Positions 42,967-51,309 of a DNA stretch of 64,000 nucleotides are shown here, one piece after another (the stretch's first letter is position 1; each line of letters opens with the position of its first letter). Below the pieces are notes generated by a model that saw nothing but the letters and a program-made list of their open reading frames with translations, was not told the origin of the DNA and made no database searches. The stretch is from Granulicella sp. 5B5 (GTDB lineage: Bacteria > Acidobacteriota > Terriglobia > Terriglobales > Acidobacteriaceae): positions 3,100,001 to 3,164,000 of the forward strand of contig NZ_CP046444.1 of the NCBI RefSeq assembly GCF_014083945.1, given 5' to 3'. A program made the translations under genes and the position numbers.

Positions 42967-44541
42967 TTAATTTGCATAGGAGCGGGCCCAGTCGGTGATG
43001 CTGCGGACGGCTGTGCCGGTGGGGCCGCGGGAGATCCAGGGCTGGGGTTCGTCGGACCAGGCGGTGCCGGCGATGTCGAGGTGAATCCATTTTGCGGCGG
43101 GGAGGTTGGGGGCTTCGCCGACGAATTCTTTGAGGAACATGGCGGCGGTGATGGCTCCGCCGTAGCGGGTGGCGCCGGTGTTGCGGATGTCGGCGATTGG
43201 GGACTTGATCTGGTCGCGGTAGTCGTCGGTGCAGGGCATGCGCCAGAACTGCTCGCCGGTGGTGGGGAGTGCGTCGAGGAAGCGTTGGGTGGTCTCGTCG
43301 TCGTTGGAGAAGAGGCCGGCGTTGAGGAGGCCGAGGGCGACGCCGATGGCTCCGGTGAGGGTGGCGGCGTCGATGAGGTGGGTGGCGCCGAGGGTGCGGG
43401 CGTAGTGGAGGCCGTCGGCGAGGACGAGGCGGCCTTCGGCGTCAGTGTTGATGATCTCGATGGTCTTGCCGGACATGGCGGTGACGACGTCGCCGGGCTT
43501 GTAGGCGCGGCCGTCGGGCATGTTTTCCGCCGAGCAGACGACGCAGAGGACGCGGATGGTGGGCTTGAGGAGGGCGATGGCGCGCATGGCGCCGAGCATG
43601 GCGGCTGAGCCGGCCATATCGTACTTCATCTTCTCCATGCTGTCGGCGGGCTTGATGGAGATGCCGCCGGTGTCGAAGGTGATGCCTTTGCCGACCAGGG
43701 CGAGGACGGGTGCCGCTTCTTCTGAAGGACTGACGGGAGCGTTTTCTGGTTCGTAGCGGAGGACGATGAGTGCGGGGGGCTCGGGTGAGCCCTGGGTGAC
43801 GGCGAGGAAGGCACCCATGCCTAGCTCTTTGAGCTTGTCGGTGGAGTGGACCTCGCAGGCGAGGCCGGTTTCGGCAGCCATGGCAGCGGCGCGGCGGCCG
43901 AGCTCGGTGGGGGTGAGGATGTTGCCGGGCTCGTTGACCAGGGAGCGGGCGAAGTTCTGGCTTTCGGCGAGGATGCGGCCTTCGTGGAAGCCCTGCTGGA
44001 GGTGGGCCTGGGTGGAGCGCTCGGGGTCGTTGTAGAGGATGGTGACGGCGGTGAGTGGGCTGTCCTTGCGGTCGGAGCGGTAGGTGTCGACCTCGAAGTC
44101 GGCGAGGATGGTGCCTTCGGTGATGGCGCGGGCGGTGAGCTCGCCGGGGAGGGCATCCATGTGCTCGTCGGCCAGGGCCATGTCGTCGGGGAAGGCGATG
44201 GCGAGGCCGGTGAGGGCGCGTGCCTTGGCTGTGCGAACGGCGACGCCGGCACCCTTGCGGAGCTGATGGATGCTGAGAGCGGACAGCTTGCCAACGCCAA
44301 TGACGAGGAGGCGCTCGGCCTTGATGCCGTGCGGGGCGTGAAGAAGGAGCGTCTCGCCGAGGGCTGCCTTGAACTCGCCGGAGGTGAGCCAGGGCGAGGC
44401 GACGGCCGCGGGGGCGTCCGAGGTGGAGAGCAAGGCGGGCGATGGCTGTTCGGCGGGGCCGGTGGCAATATCGACGGCGAAGACCGCGAGCAGCGGCGTG
44501 GCGAAGGTGGCCGCATCCTGGAGCTGGAAGGAGATGTTCAC
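42967..44541 (-). CDS. pepA: Leucyl aminopeptidase (M17)
   Basis: Cytosolic di-metal aminopeptidase that removes N-terminal residues from peptides. The 524-residue protein has an N-terminal macro-type domain, the metal/catalytic block 'LVGKGITFDTGGISIKPADS' and the signature 'INTDAEGRLVLADGLHYA', with 'AATLTGAIGVALG' after it. There is no signal peptide, so it acts in the cytoplasm. The stop is at 42967 and the ATG at 44541. Its N-terminal domain is the closest match in the window to the secreted protein at 432-1142. Confidence 0.95.
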   Translation of the reverse strand: MNISFQLQDAATFATPLLAVFAVDIATGPAEQPSPALLSTSDAPAAVASPWLTSGEFKAALGETLLLHAPHGIKAERLLVIGVGKLSALSIHQLRKGAGVAVRTAKARALTGLAIAFPDDMALADEHMDALPGELTARAITEGTILADFEVDTYRSDRKDSPLTAVTILYNDPERSTQAHLQQGFHEGRILAESQNFARSLVNEPGNILTPTELGRRAAAMAAETGLACEVHSTDKLKELGMGAFLAVTQGSPEPPALIVLRYEPENAPVSPSEEAAPVLALVGKGITFDTGGISIKPADSMEKMKYDMAGSAAMLGAMRAIALLKPTIRVLCVVCSAENMPDGRAYKPGDVVTAMSGKTIEIINTDAEGRLVLADGLHYARTLGATHLIDAATLTGAIGVALGLLNAGLFSNDDETTQRFLDALPTTGEQFWRMPCTDDYRDQIKSPIADIRNTGATRYGGAITAAMFLKEFVGEAPNLPAAKWIHLDIAGTAWSDEPQPWISRGPTGTAVRSITDWARSYAN

Positions 44542-44639
44542 GCTTTCATGGTATCGCGGCGTAGGCGGGTCGTGGAGGTCAGCGTTTGACTGGATCAGCG
44601 GCTGGTTGCTGCCTCCTGTAGTGGGGCCAGGCGCGTGGA

Positions 44640-45182
44640 CTACCGTCGCTGGCTCCTGGCGATGGCCGATTTTGCTTCACGGTCGGCCTCGCGGGTGCGT
44701 TCCGATTCGCGCTTGTCCCAGTCCTGTTTGCCTTTGGCGAGGGCAATCTCACACTTGACGCGGCCCTGGCGGAAGTACAGCTTGACGGGGATGAGCGTGT
44801 AACCCTTTTGTTTCGTCAGACCTTCGAGCTTATGGATCTCCCGTTTGTGGAGCAAGAGTTTTCGTGTGCGGAGGGAGTCGTGGTTCATGGCGTTGCCGTG
44901 CGAAAAGGGGCCGATGTGGGCGTTGAGGAGGAAGCACTCACCGTCCTTGAGCAGGCCGTAGGCGTCCTTGAGATTGGCCTTGCCTTCGCGGATGGACTTG
45001 ACCTCGGTGCCGCGGAGGGCGACGCCAGCCTCAAATCGGTCGGAGAGGAAGTAGTTGAAGCTCGCAGAGCGATTGAAGGCGGCGTCGCGTACGCCGGCAG
45101 CGACGGGGTCGCGGTCCTTGGCGCGAGCGGCTGGCTTCGCGGTGGCGGTGGGAACGGTCGGATTGGAGAGAGAACGAGACAC
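44640..45182 (-). CDS. smpB: SsrA-binding protein SmpB
   Basis: SmpB delivers tmRNA to stalled ribosomes for trans-translation. The 180-residue protein has 'FNYFLSDRFEAGVALRGTEV', 'KSIREGKANLKDAYGLLKDG', 'LLNAHIGPFSHGNAMNHDSL' and 'RKLLLHKREIHKLEGLTKQK', as well as the C-terminal basic helix with 'LAKGKQDWDKRESERTREAD'. An N-terminal extension of about 32 residues, Ala/Pro-rich, precedes the OB-fold core and is longer than usual. No ssrA gene is seen in the window. Confidence 0.95.
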   Translation of the reverse strand: MSRSLSNPTVPTATAKPAARAKDRDPVAAGVRDAAFNRSASFNYFLSDRFEAGVALRGTEVKSIREGKANLKDAYGLLKDGECFLLNAHIGPFSHGNAMNHDSLRTRKLLLHKREIHKLEGLTKQKGYTLIPVKLYFRQGRVKCEIALAKGKQDWDKRESERTREADREAKSAIARSQRR

Positions 45183-45639
45183 AGTGGAAAAGATCAGATG
45201 ACGACGAACGATTGAATGATGCGTCCAAAGGACAGGCTAGCAGATTGTTATGCCAAGCAGGATATACCGTTTGAAGCAGATACTGCTTCGATAAAACGGT
45301 GCGGAAAGAGCAGGCCAGCCCATGAGACTGAGCGGAGCTGGAGGACGAGCGAGCGGCCGGTGGGACAAAGACAGGGCGTTGAGAGCGTCCGGTGCCGGAA
45401 GGCGGCTGTACGGTGCCGGGCGGCACGGTTCAGAGAAGGACTTTTGGGGCAGAGTGAGCGAGACGCGAATGGTATTATCGACCCAGCCCAATCCACCGTC
45501 AGAAAAGCAGTTTGAGGCAGGTTTGGCAGAGATATTGAGAGGCGCCGAAGGGCATCCTGAGCCGTCCAGGACGGGCCACGATCTGGCAGAGAGCGTGGGG
45601 GATTTGAGTCTTTTGAGCCATCGGGAGCGGGTCGCAAGC
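45183..45639. other. Region between smpB and the secretin; contains a stem-loop
   Basis: A hairpin at 45267-45299 has arms GAAGCAG and CTGCTTC with outer CCGTTT/AAACGG pairing. The frame of the secretin gene is open from 45322 and offers other starts at 45322 and 45469, but neither has a good ribosome site. No other gene is seen. Confidence 0.4.
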
Positions 45640-48210
45640 ATGCAGCCAATGAGAGTGGGCCGAAGCGGCCTGCAGGGTGACAACGCAGTGCCGGCTGTGG
45701 CCGGGCTGGGAGCTTTCGGCTTGAGTGCTTTTGGGGTAAATGCAAAGGGCATGATGCGGCAGGGTGTGGGCGCGCTGGCGCTGCTATCGCTGGCGGCGGC
45801 GCTGGGTGTGGGGCTGGCTCCGCAAGCGCAGGCACAGAGTGCGGGAACCTGGAACAAGCGCGGGCAGAACGCAGAGGCCCGCGAGGACTACGACGCGGCG
45901 TTTGAGGCCTATCGACAGGCGCATCTGAAGAAACCGAAGGACCTGCGCTACAAGACACACTATGAACGGCTGAAGTTCGAGGCTGGGAACATGCACGTGG
46001 ACCGCGGGCGGGTACTGCGGCAGTCGGGCGATATTACGGGCGCGATCAACGAGTTTGCGCGGGCGATTCAGATCGATCCGGGCAACGAGGCGGCGGCGCA
46101 GGAGCTGCAGTTGACCGAAAAGCAGCGGCCAGCGCAAGGGCCGGGGCCGGCTGGCGCGGCTGGTGCTCCAGCAGGGCCGACGGCGGGCACGCCGCTGGTG
46201 CCGGGCGTGGACGAGCAGACGCCGTACCAGCGAAAGGTGCAGCGGGACATCGACTCGATGGCCGGTCCGGTGGAGCTGAAGCCGGTGTCGAACGACCCGA
46301 TTACGCTGCATATGATGGAGGACTCGAAGGTCGTCTATCAGGCGATTGGGAAGGCGGCGGGGTTAAATGTCATCTTTGACCCGGAATACCAGTCGAAGCG
46401 CATTCCGGTGGACCTGACGGGCGTCTCTTTACCGGACGCCCTGAGAATTGTTGGGACCCTGAGTGGGACGTTTTACAAGCCGGTGACGGCGAACACGATC
46501 TTTGTGGCGCAGAACAACCGCACCAAGCGGCAAGAACTGGATGACCTGGCGGTGCAGGTTTTTTACCTGACCAATGTGTCGCAGCAGAACGATGCGAACG
46601 AGATCCTGGTGGCGCTGCGAAACCTGATGGACCCGAGCGTGAAGCTGTACCTGGTGGCGAGCCAGGACGCGATTGTGGTGCGCGCGACCCCGGCAGAGCT
46701 GACGTTGGCCGAGAAGCTGGTCAACGACCTGGACCGCGTGCGTCCGGAAGTGGTGATCGATGTGGCGGTGCTGGAGGTGAGCCGGCAGCTGGAGCGGAAC
46801 CTGGGTATTACGCTGCCGACGAGCTTTGGGTTGACCCCGCAGGCGAGCAACCTCAATGTGACCCAGGATTCGACGAGCACGACGACGTCGACCACATCGA
46901 CGGGTTCGACATCGACGTCGAACACCCAGACAGGCGTGACGCTGAATACGCTGGCGCACCTGAATGCGACGAACTTCGCGGTGTCGATCACGGGCGGCAC
47001 GTTGAATGCGCTGCTGTCGGACTCGGACACGCGCGTGCTGCAGAACCCGCGCATCCGTGCGACAGACGGGCAGCGGGCATCGCTGAAGATCGGTTCGAAG
47101 ATCCCGGTGGCGACGGGTTCGTACTCGGCCGGTGCGGCGGTGACGACGGCGTCGCTGGGTGTGCAGACGCAGTTCACGTATCTGGATGTGGGCGTGAACA
47201 TCGACATTACGCCGACGGTGCACTATGACCGCGAGGTCTCGCTGAAGATGAAGATCGAGGTATCGAGCCAGGACGGCTCGGTGACGATCTCGGGTGTGAC
47301 GGAACCAATCATTGCGCAGAAGGTGAGCGACCAGACGATCCAGCTGAAGGACGGCGAGCCGGCGATCCTGTCGGGACTGGTGCAGCAGCAGGATACGAAG
47401 GCGATCAGCGGCACACCCGGCCTGGGCGAGCTACCGATCCTGAAGTACTTCTTCTCGTCGCAGGACAAGACGACGCAGACCGATGAGCTTGTGTTCCTGG
47501 TGATTCCGCACATTGTGCGCGAGTCGATTTTGACGGACGAGAACACGCGGCAGATCTATACAGGTACGAGCCAGGCTGTGGAGCTTCGGTACCAGAACCC
47601 CGCAAAGCAGGTAGCTGCTGACGCAGCGGCGGATGCGGGCGCTACGCCAACGCAGGAGACCTCGGCTGCAAATGCGGCTTCGGCGATGATCGGGAAGATT
47701 GCAGCAGATGCACACCCGCTGCCGGTACCGGGGATGACGGGCGGCAACTCGGCGACAGGCGCTGCGGCTGCGGCCAATGCGATGGTGACGCCGGTGAAGT
47801 TCCAGGTGATGCCGCTTGCTTCGAACCAGACAGTAGGGGCGACGTTCCAGATTGCAGTGACGACAAACAACGCGCATGATCTGGCGAGTGTGCCGATGCA
47901 GTTGCAGTTCGATCCGAAGGTGCTGCAACTAGTGAACGTGGACGATAACGGCACGGCCGGGCTGCTGGGCAAGGACGGCCAGGCGGTGACGACGGTGCAT
48001 CGCGATGACGGCACGGGCGGTGTGACGGTGTCCGAGACGAGGCCGCCGGGCGCGAAGGGCATGGACGGGCAGGGTACGATCTGCACGCTGACGTTCAAGG
48101 CCATTGCGGCAGGCGATACGCCGATTGCGTTGGTCCGTATAGGCGCCAAGGACAGCCGGCAGAACAATCTACCGGCTGTCGGGTCGCAGGCGATTGTGCA
48201 TGTGAAGTGA
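45640..48210 (+). CDS. Type II/IV-type secretin with TPR and cohesin-like domains
   Basis: An 856-residue outer-membrane secretin. A signal-type helix ('GALALLSLAAALGVGLAPQA') is followed by a TPR-like region ('GDITGAINEFARAIQIDPGN'), secretin N domains ('ITLHMMEDSKVVYQAIGKAA', 'VQVFYLTNVSQQNDANEILV'), the secretin core ('LQNPRIRATDGQRASLKIGS', 'TPGLGELPILKYFFSSQDKT', 'ELVFLVIPHIVRE') and a C-terminal cohesin-like domain ('FQIAVTTNNAHDLASVPMQL'). Two pseudopilin genes follow at 48246 and 48793. This TPR-secretin-cohesin layout is seen in acidobacterial type II-like systems. The exact start is uncertain: 45640 is used because GGGAG precedes it, and 45469 or 45322 would add up to 106 residues without obvious function. 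Confidence 0.82.
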   Translation: MQPMRVGRSGLQGDNAVPAVAGLGAFGLSAFGVNAKGMMRQGVGALALLSLAAALGVGLAPQAQAQSAGTWNKRGQNAEAREDYDAAFEAYRQAHLKKPKDLRYKTHYERLKFEAGNMHVDRGRVLRQSGDITGAINEFARAIQIDPGNEAAAQELQLTEKQRPAQGPGPAGAAGAPAGPTAGTPLVPGVDEQTPYQRKVQRDIDSMAGPVELKPVSNDPITLHMMEDSKVVYQAIGKAAGLNVIFDPEYQSKRIPVDLTGVSLPDALRIVGTLSGTFYKPVTANTIFVAQNNRTKRQELDDLAVQVFYLTNVSQQNDANEILVALRNLMDPSVKLYLVASQDAIVVRATPAELTLAEKLVNDLDRVRPEVVIDVAVLEVSRQLERNLGITLPTSFGLTPQASNLNVTQDSTSTTTSTTSTGSTSTSNTQTGVTLNTLAHLNATNFAVSITGGTLNALLSDSDTRVLQNPRIRATDGQRASLKIGSKIPVATGSYSAGAAVTTASLGVQTQFTYLDVGVNIDITPTVHYDREVSLKMKIEVSSQDGSVTISGVTEPIIAQKVSDQTIQLKDGEPAILSGLVQQQDTKAISGTPGLGELPILKYFFSSQDKTTQTDELVFLVIPHIVRESILTDENTRQIYTGTSQAVELRYQNPAKQVAADAAADAGATPTQETSAANAASAMIGKIAADAHPLPVPGMTGGNSATGAAAAANAMVTPVKFQVMPLASNQTVGATFQIAVTTNNAHDLASVPMQLQFDPKVLQLVNVDDNGTAGLLGKDGQAVTTVHRDDGTGGVTVSETRPPGAKGMDGQGTICTLTFKAIAAGDTPIALVRIGAKDSRQNNLPAVGSQAIVHVK

Positions 48211-48245
48211 GGCAGAGGAGCAGAGAGTAGAGGAGTAGAGAAGCA

Positions 48246-48740
48246 GTGATCAGGTGGTTGCAACGCGGCGGACGACGGGTGCGAGGAGAGCGATTGGGCT
48301 CCGAGGCCGGAGTCACGCTGACGGAGCTGATCATCGTGATCGCGGTGTTGTCGATCCTTGCTACGATGGCGCTGCCCGCGGTGAAGATCGAGGTGAAGCG
48401 GCGGAAAGAGCGCGAGCTGCGCCGCGACCTCTGGATGATGCGGGACGCGATCGACCGGTATAAGGATGTCGCGGACCTGGGCGGCATCCAGACGAAGGCG
48501 GACTCCAACAACTATCCACCGGACCTGCAGACGCTGGTGGATGGCGTGGATGTGAAGGACAAACGGATGCGGTTTCTGCGGTCGATTCCGACAGACCCGA
48601 TGACGGGGAACACGGACTGGGGGCTGCGGTCGAACCAGGACGAGCCGGATTCGGACAGCTTCGGCGGGCAGAACGTCTTCGATGTGTACAGCAAGAGCGA
48701 TGGAACGGGGTTGGACGGGACGAAGTACAACACTTGGTGA
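48246..48740 (+). CDS. Type II secretion pseudopilin (GspG/H-like)
   Basis: A 164-residue prepilin-like protein with a leader of about 22 residues and the cleavage/methylation motif 'SEAG-VTLTELIIVIAVLSIL' (Gly at -1, Glu at +5), the long hydrophobic helix, and a globular part with 'ELRRDLWMMRDAIDRYKDVA' and 'FLRSIPTDPMTGNTDWGLR', typical of GspG. It ends in 'DGTKYNTW', the same ending type as the next gene. It starts at a GTG (48246) with GGAG 10 bp upstream, 35 bp after the secretin stop. Confidence 0.88.
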   Translation: MIRWLQRGGRRVRGERLGSEAGVTLTELIIVIAVLSILATMALPAVKIEVKRRKERELRRDLWMMRDAIDRYKDVADLGGIQTKADSNNYPPDLQTLVDGVDVKDKRMRFLRSIPTDPMTGNTDWGLRSNQDEPDSDSFGGQNVFDVYSKSDGTGLDGTKYNTW

Positions 48741-48792
48741 AAGGGTAGGGAGTAGGGAATAGGGAATAGAGGAATTGGTGGCGAGGCGGCGT

Positions 48793-49212
48793 ATGCGCGG
48801 TGTGAAGGCGAAAAACTCGGAGCGGCAGGGCGAGGGCGGCTTTACGCTGATGGAGTTGATGATCGTGATGGCGATCATTGGCATCCTTGTGTCGATTGCT
48901 GTGCCGATCTATGTGCGCGTGGTGAAGTCGGCCAAAGAGGCTGCGCTGCGCGAGGACCTGTATACGATGCGGACGGCGATCAACAGCTACACGATCGACA
49001 AGGAGAAGGCGCCGCAGTCGCTGGATGACCTGGTGCAGTCGGGATACCTGAAGTCGATTCCAGTGGACCCGACGACGAGCCGGGCGGACACGTGGATGAC
49101 GGGCCAGTCAGACACGATGATCGACATCAACGAGACCGAGGGTGGGATCGACGATGTGCACTCGGGTTCGCAGGGGATTGCGAACGATGGGACGACGTAT
49201 AATACTTGGTAA
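48793..49212 (+). CDS. Type II secretion major pseudopilin GspG-like protein
   Basis: A 139-residue prepilin-like protein with the motif 'GEGG-FTLMELMIVMAIIGIL', a perfect type IV prepilin N-terminus (G at -1, F at +1, E at +5), then 'REDLYTMRTAINSYTIDKEK' and 'LKSIPVDPTTSRADTWMT'. It ends 'DGTTYNTW', close to the preceding gene, suggesting a duplicated pair. Start ATG 48793 (GAGG 6 bp upstream) was chosen; TTG 48775 would extend it. No ATPase or inner-membrane platform gene is in the window, so the rest of the machine must be elsewhere. Confidence 0.88.
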   Translation: MRGVKAKNSERQGEGGFTLMELMIVMAIIGILVSIAVPIYVRVVKSAKEAALREDLYTMRTAINSYTIDKEKAPQSLDDLVQSGYLKSIPVDPTTSRADTWMTGQSDTMIDINETEGGIDDVHSGSQGIANDGTTYNTW

Positions 49213-49410
49213 AGCAGGGAATAGGGAATAGCTGGTGGGGAGTAGGGTTCAGGGGTCTGATGGGACGGATTTGTTGGGTGGGGCGGCTTTGCAGGTTGCG
49301 CTTGAATCCTGTGTAGGAGTAGAACCGTCTACAATGAGTACCGGGAGCTGCGCCTAGTCGACAACGTGTGTGGAGTCGGTGAAATTCGTGGCTCTTGAGG
49401 GAGTTTTCCC

Positions 49411-50766
49411 ATGCGCACACTCGCCTTCGCGATATTGTTTGCCTTGAGTGCCCCTGCGGCGGTGCTGGCGCAGCAGAGCCAGCAGCCGGCAGCGACGCCC
49501 GCGAGCCAGACGGATAGCTCGACCGCACCGCAGTCGACGGGTTCCGCGACACCATCGACAGCGTCCAGCAGTGGTCCGACGATGGGCCGCCGAGACGACA
49601 GCGACGTGCAGACTGCGCCAGCAGGCAACACGCAGGCTGCGCAGGCGAGTAGCCAGACGACTCCAAATGCCGCGAAAGATAAAGATGCTGCGAAGGACGT
49701 GACGCAGACGGCCACGACTGATGCGGGCAAGGACGCGAAGGACGCGGCCAAGAGCCAGAACGTGGCGCTGGCGAAGAACGATGCGCCGGGTTCGGAGAAG
49801 GCGGATGCAATTCCTTCGCCGGGTGAAGAGCTGGACCCCCACATCAAGAAGGGTTCCGAGGACGATGTGAACGCGGTGGGACAGCGGAACATCGGCGGCC
49901 GCGGGATGGGGAACTGGTACTCGACGAACTGGGAGATCGGGACGGGCAAGCAGTACTCGATGGAGATTGAGAAGTCGTCGCACCTGATTACGGACCCGGT
50001 GGTGGTGGAGTATGTGAACCGGATTGGGCAGAACCTGGTGAAGAACTCGGATTCGAAGGTGCCGTTCACGATCAAGGTGCTGGATACGGACGAGATCAAT
50101 GCGATGGCGCTGCCGGGCGGGTTCTTCTATGTGAACTCGGGGCTGATTTTGGCGTGCGATTCGGAAGACGAGCTGGCGGGCGTGATGGCGCATGAGATTG
50201 CCCATGTGGCCGCGCATCATGCAGCCCGCGAGATGACCAAGCTGAACTACATGCAGATTGGGTCGATCCCGCTGATGATCTTTACCGAGGGCACGTGGAC
50301 GGGGTATGGAATCTACGAGGCGTCGCAGCTGGCGATCCCGCTGACGTTCCTGCAGTTCAGCCGCGAGTATGAGGCGGAGGCGGATTACCTGGGCGTGCAG
50401 TATGCGTATCGCGCAGGGTATGACCCGCAGGGCATGGTGTCGATCTTTGAGAAACTGGATGCGCTGGAGAAGCACAAGCCGGGTGCGATCTCGAAGGCGT
50501 TCAGCGACCATCCGGCGACTCCGGACCGCATTGCGGCGGTGGAGCAGGAGATTGCGACGATCCTGCCGGCACGGCCGGACTACCTGGTGACGACCTCGGA
50601 GTTCGACCAAGTAAAGGCGCGGCTGGCGCGCATCCAGAACAAACGCGGCACGGGCGACAAGAAGGGTGGCAACAAGCCTACGCTGCGGCGGACGAGCTCG
50701 ACGAATAACGATCCGAATGCGCCGAACGGTGGCAGCGATCAGCCGACGCTGGGGAGAAGGAATTAG
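49411..50766 (+). CDS. Secreted M48-family metalloprotease
   Basis: A 451-residue exported protease resembling BepA/YfgC, which clears misassembled outer-membrane proteins. Signal peptide ('LAFAILFALSAPAAVLAQ'), a ~130-residue low-complexity linker rich in Ala/Thr/Gln/Asp, then the protease domain with 'INAMALPGGFFYVNSGLI', the zinc motif 'VMAHEIAHVAAHHA' (HExxH) and the third ligand Glu in 'REYEAEADYLGVQYAYRAGY', followed by 'FSDHPATPDRIAAV'. The TPR domain of BepA is absent. The gene ends in a hairpin terminator at 50797-50830. Confidence 0.88.
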   Translation: MRTLAFAILFALSAPAAVLAQQSQQPAATPASQTDSSTAPQSTGSATPSTASSSGPTMGRRDDSDVQTAPAGNTQAAQASSQTTPNAAKDKDAAKDVTQTATTDAGKDAKDAAKSQNVALAKNDAPGSEKADAIPSPGEELDPHIKKGSEDDVNAVGQRNIGGRGMGNWYSTNWEIGTGKQYSMEIEKSSHLITDPVVVEYVNRIGQNLVKNSDSKVPFTIKVLDTDEINAMALPGGFFYVNSGLILACDSEDELAGVMAHEIAHVAAHHAAREMTKLNYMQIGSIPLMIFTEGTWTGYGIYEASQLAIPLTFLQFSREYEAEADYLGVQYAYRAGYDPQGMVSIFEKLDALEKHKPGAISKAFSDHPATPDRIAAVEQEIATILPARPDYLVTTSEFDQVKARLARIQNKRGTGDKKGGNKPTLRRTSSTNNDPNAPNGGSDQPTLGRRN

Positions 50767-50796
50767 CAAGTAGGGAATAGCGAATAGGAAGTAGGA

Positions 50797-50830
50797 AGGG
50801 CGTGGCTTTGGCTGCGCCCTATTTCTTTTT
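50797..50830 (+). terminator. Terminator after the M48 protease gene
   Basis: A 6-bp GC-rich outer stem (AGGGCG 50797-50802, CGCCCT 50815-50820) with an inner GC/GC pairing is followed by ATTTCTTTTT. It lies between the M48 gene and queF. Confidence 0.75.
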
Positions 50831-50849
50831 CGGCTAGTAAACTTAAGAG

Positions 50850-51263
50850 ATGGCAAAGAAACAGAAAACCACCGGCTACACCGATGACCACGCCAAGGCG
50901 GGGTTGAAGACGAAGTTTCCCGCGATTGAGACGTGGCGCAACCAGTTCCAGAAGTATGAGATTTTGATCGACGACCCGGAGTTTACGAGCGTATGCCCGA
51001 AGACCGGCCTGCCGGACTTTGGCGTGTTGAAGATCCGTTACATGCCGCGCGAGCGCTGCCTTGAGCTGAAGAGCCTTAAGGAGTATCTGTTCACGTATCG
51101 GAACCTGGGGATCTTTCAGGAGAACATCGTGAACCAGGTGCTGGATGACGTGGTGAAGGCGACCGACCCGGTGTGGGCGGAGATCGTGGGCGACTTCCGG
51201 CCGCGTGGCGGGATTTCGACCGTGGTGACGGCGCGCTATCCACGGACCGAAGAGATGCGGTAG
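50850..51263 (+). CDS. queF: NADPH-dependent 7-cyano-7-deazaguanine reductase (preQ1 synthase)
   Basis: QueF reduces preQ0 to preQ1 in queuosine synthesis. The 137-residue unimodular enzyme has the catalytic 'FTSVCPKTGLPDFGVLKIRY' (Cys49 thioimide nucleophile, Asp56), 'ERCLELKSLKEYLFTYRNLG' (the QueF motif E(S/L)K(S/A)xK(L/Y)Y, here ELKSLKEY) and 'GDFRPRGGISTVV'. The length is normal for the small form. No queC, queD or queE is nearby. It is followed by a perfect 10-bp-arm hairpin. Confidence 0.95.
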   Translation: MAKKQKTTGYTDDHAKAGLKTKFPAIETWRNQFQKYEILIDDPEFTSVCPKTGLPDFGVLKIRYMPRERCLELKSLKEYLFTYRNLGIFQENIVNQVLDDVVKATDPVWAEIVGDFRPRGGISTVVTARYPRTEEMR

Positions 51264-51270
51264 AGTTTCG

Positions 51271-51300
51271 CTGGCGCCTGCGTCGGATGCCAGGCGCCAG
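51271..51300 (+). other. Stem-loop between queF and the TIM-barrel gene
   Basis: Perfect 10-bp arms CTGGCGCCTG (51271-51280) and CAGGCGCCAG (51291-51300) with a 10-nt loop lie directly before the Shine-Dalgarno GGAG (51302-51305) of the next gene. There is only a short TTT after it. It could be a weak terminator of queF or a control element of the next gene. Confidence 0.55.
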
Positions 51301-51309
51301 TGGAGCTTT

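Noticed and set aside
43846-44589. 247-codon Gly/Glu-rich plus-strand frame opposite pepA
   Set aside because: Low-complexity shadow of the leucyl aminopeptidase gene; no independent start signals.
50767-50849. preQ1 riboswitch upstream of queF
   Set aside because: The only structure is a hairpin followed by a T-run, which fits a terminator of the preceding gene; no preQ1 aptamer core (CUGGG / A-rich tail) precedes it.
49354-50856. 500-codon minus-strand open frame opposite the M48 protease gene
   Set aside because: Composition (Arg/His/Val-rich) and phase show that it is the shadow of the plus-strand gene with its HExxH motif.
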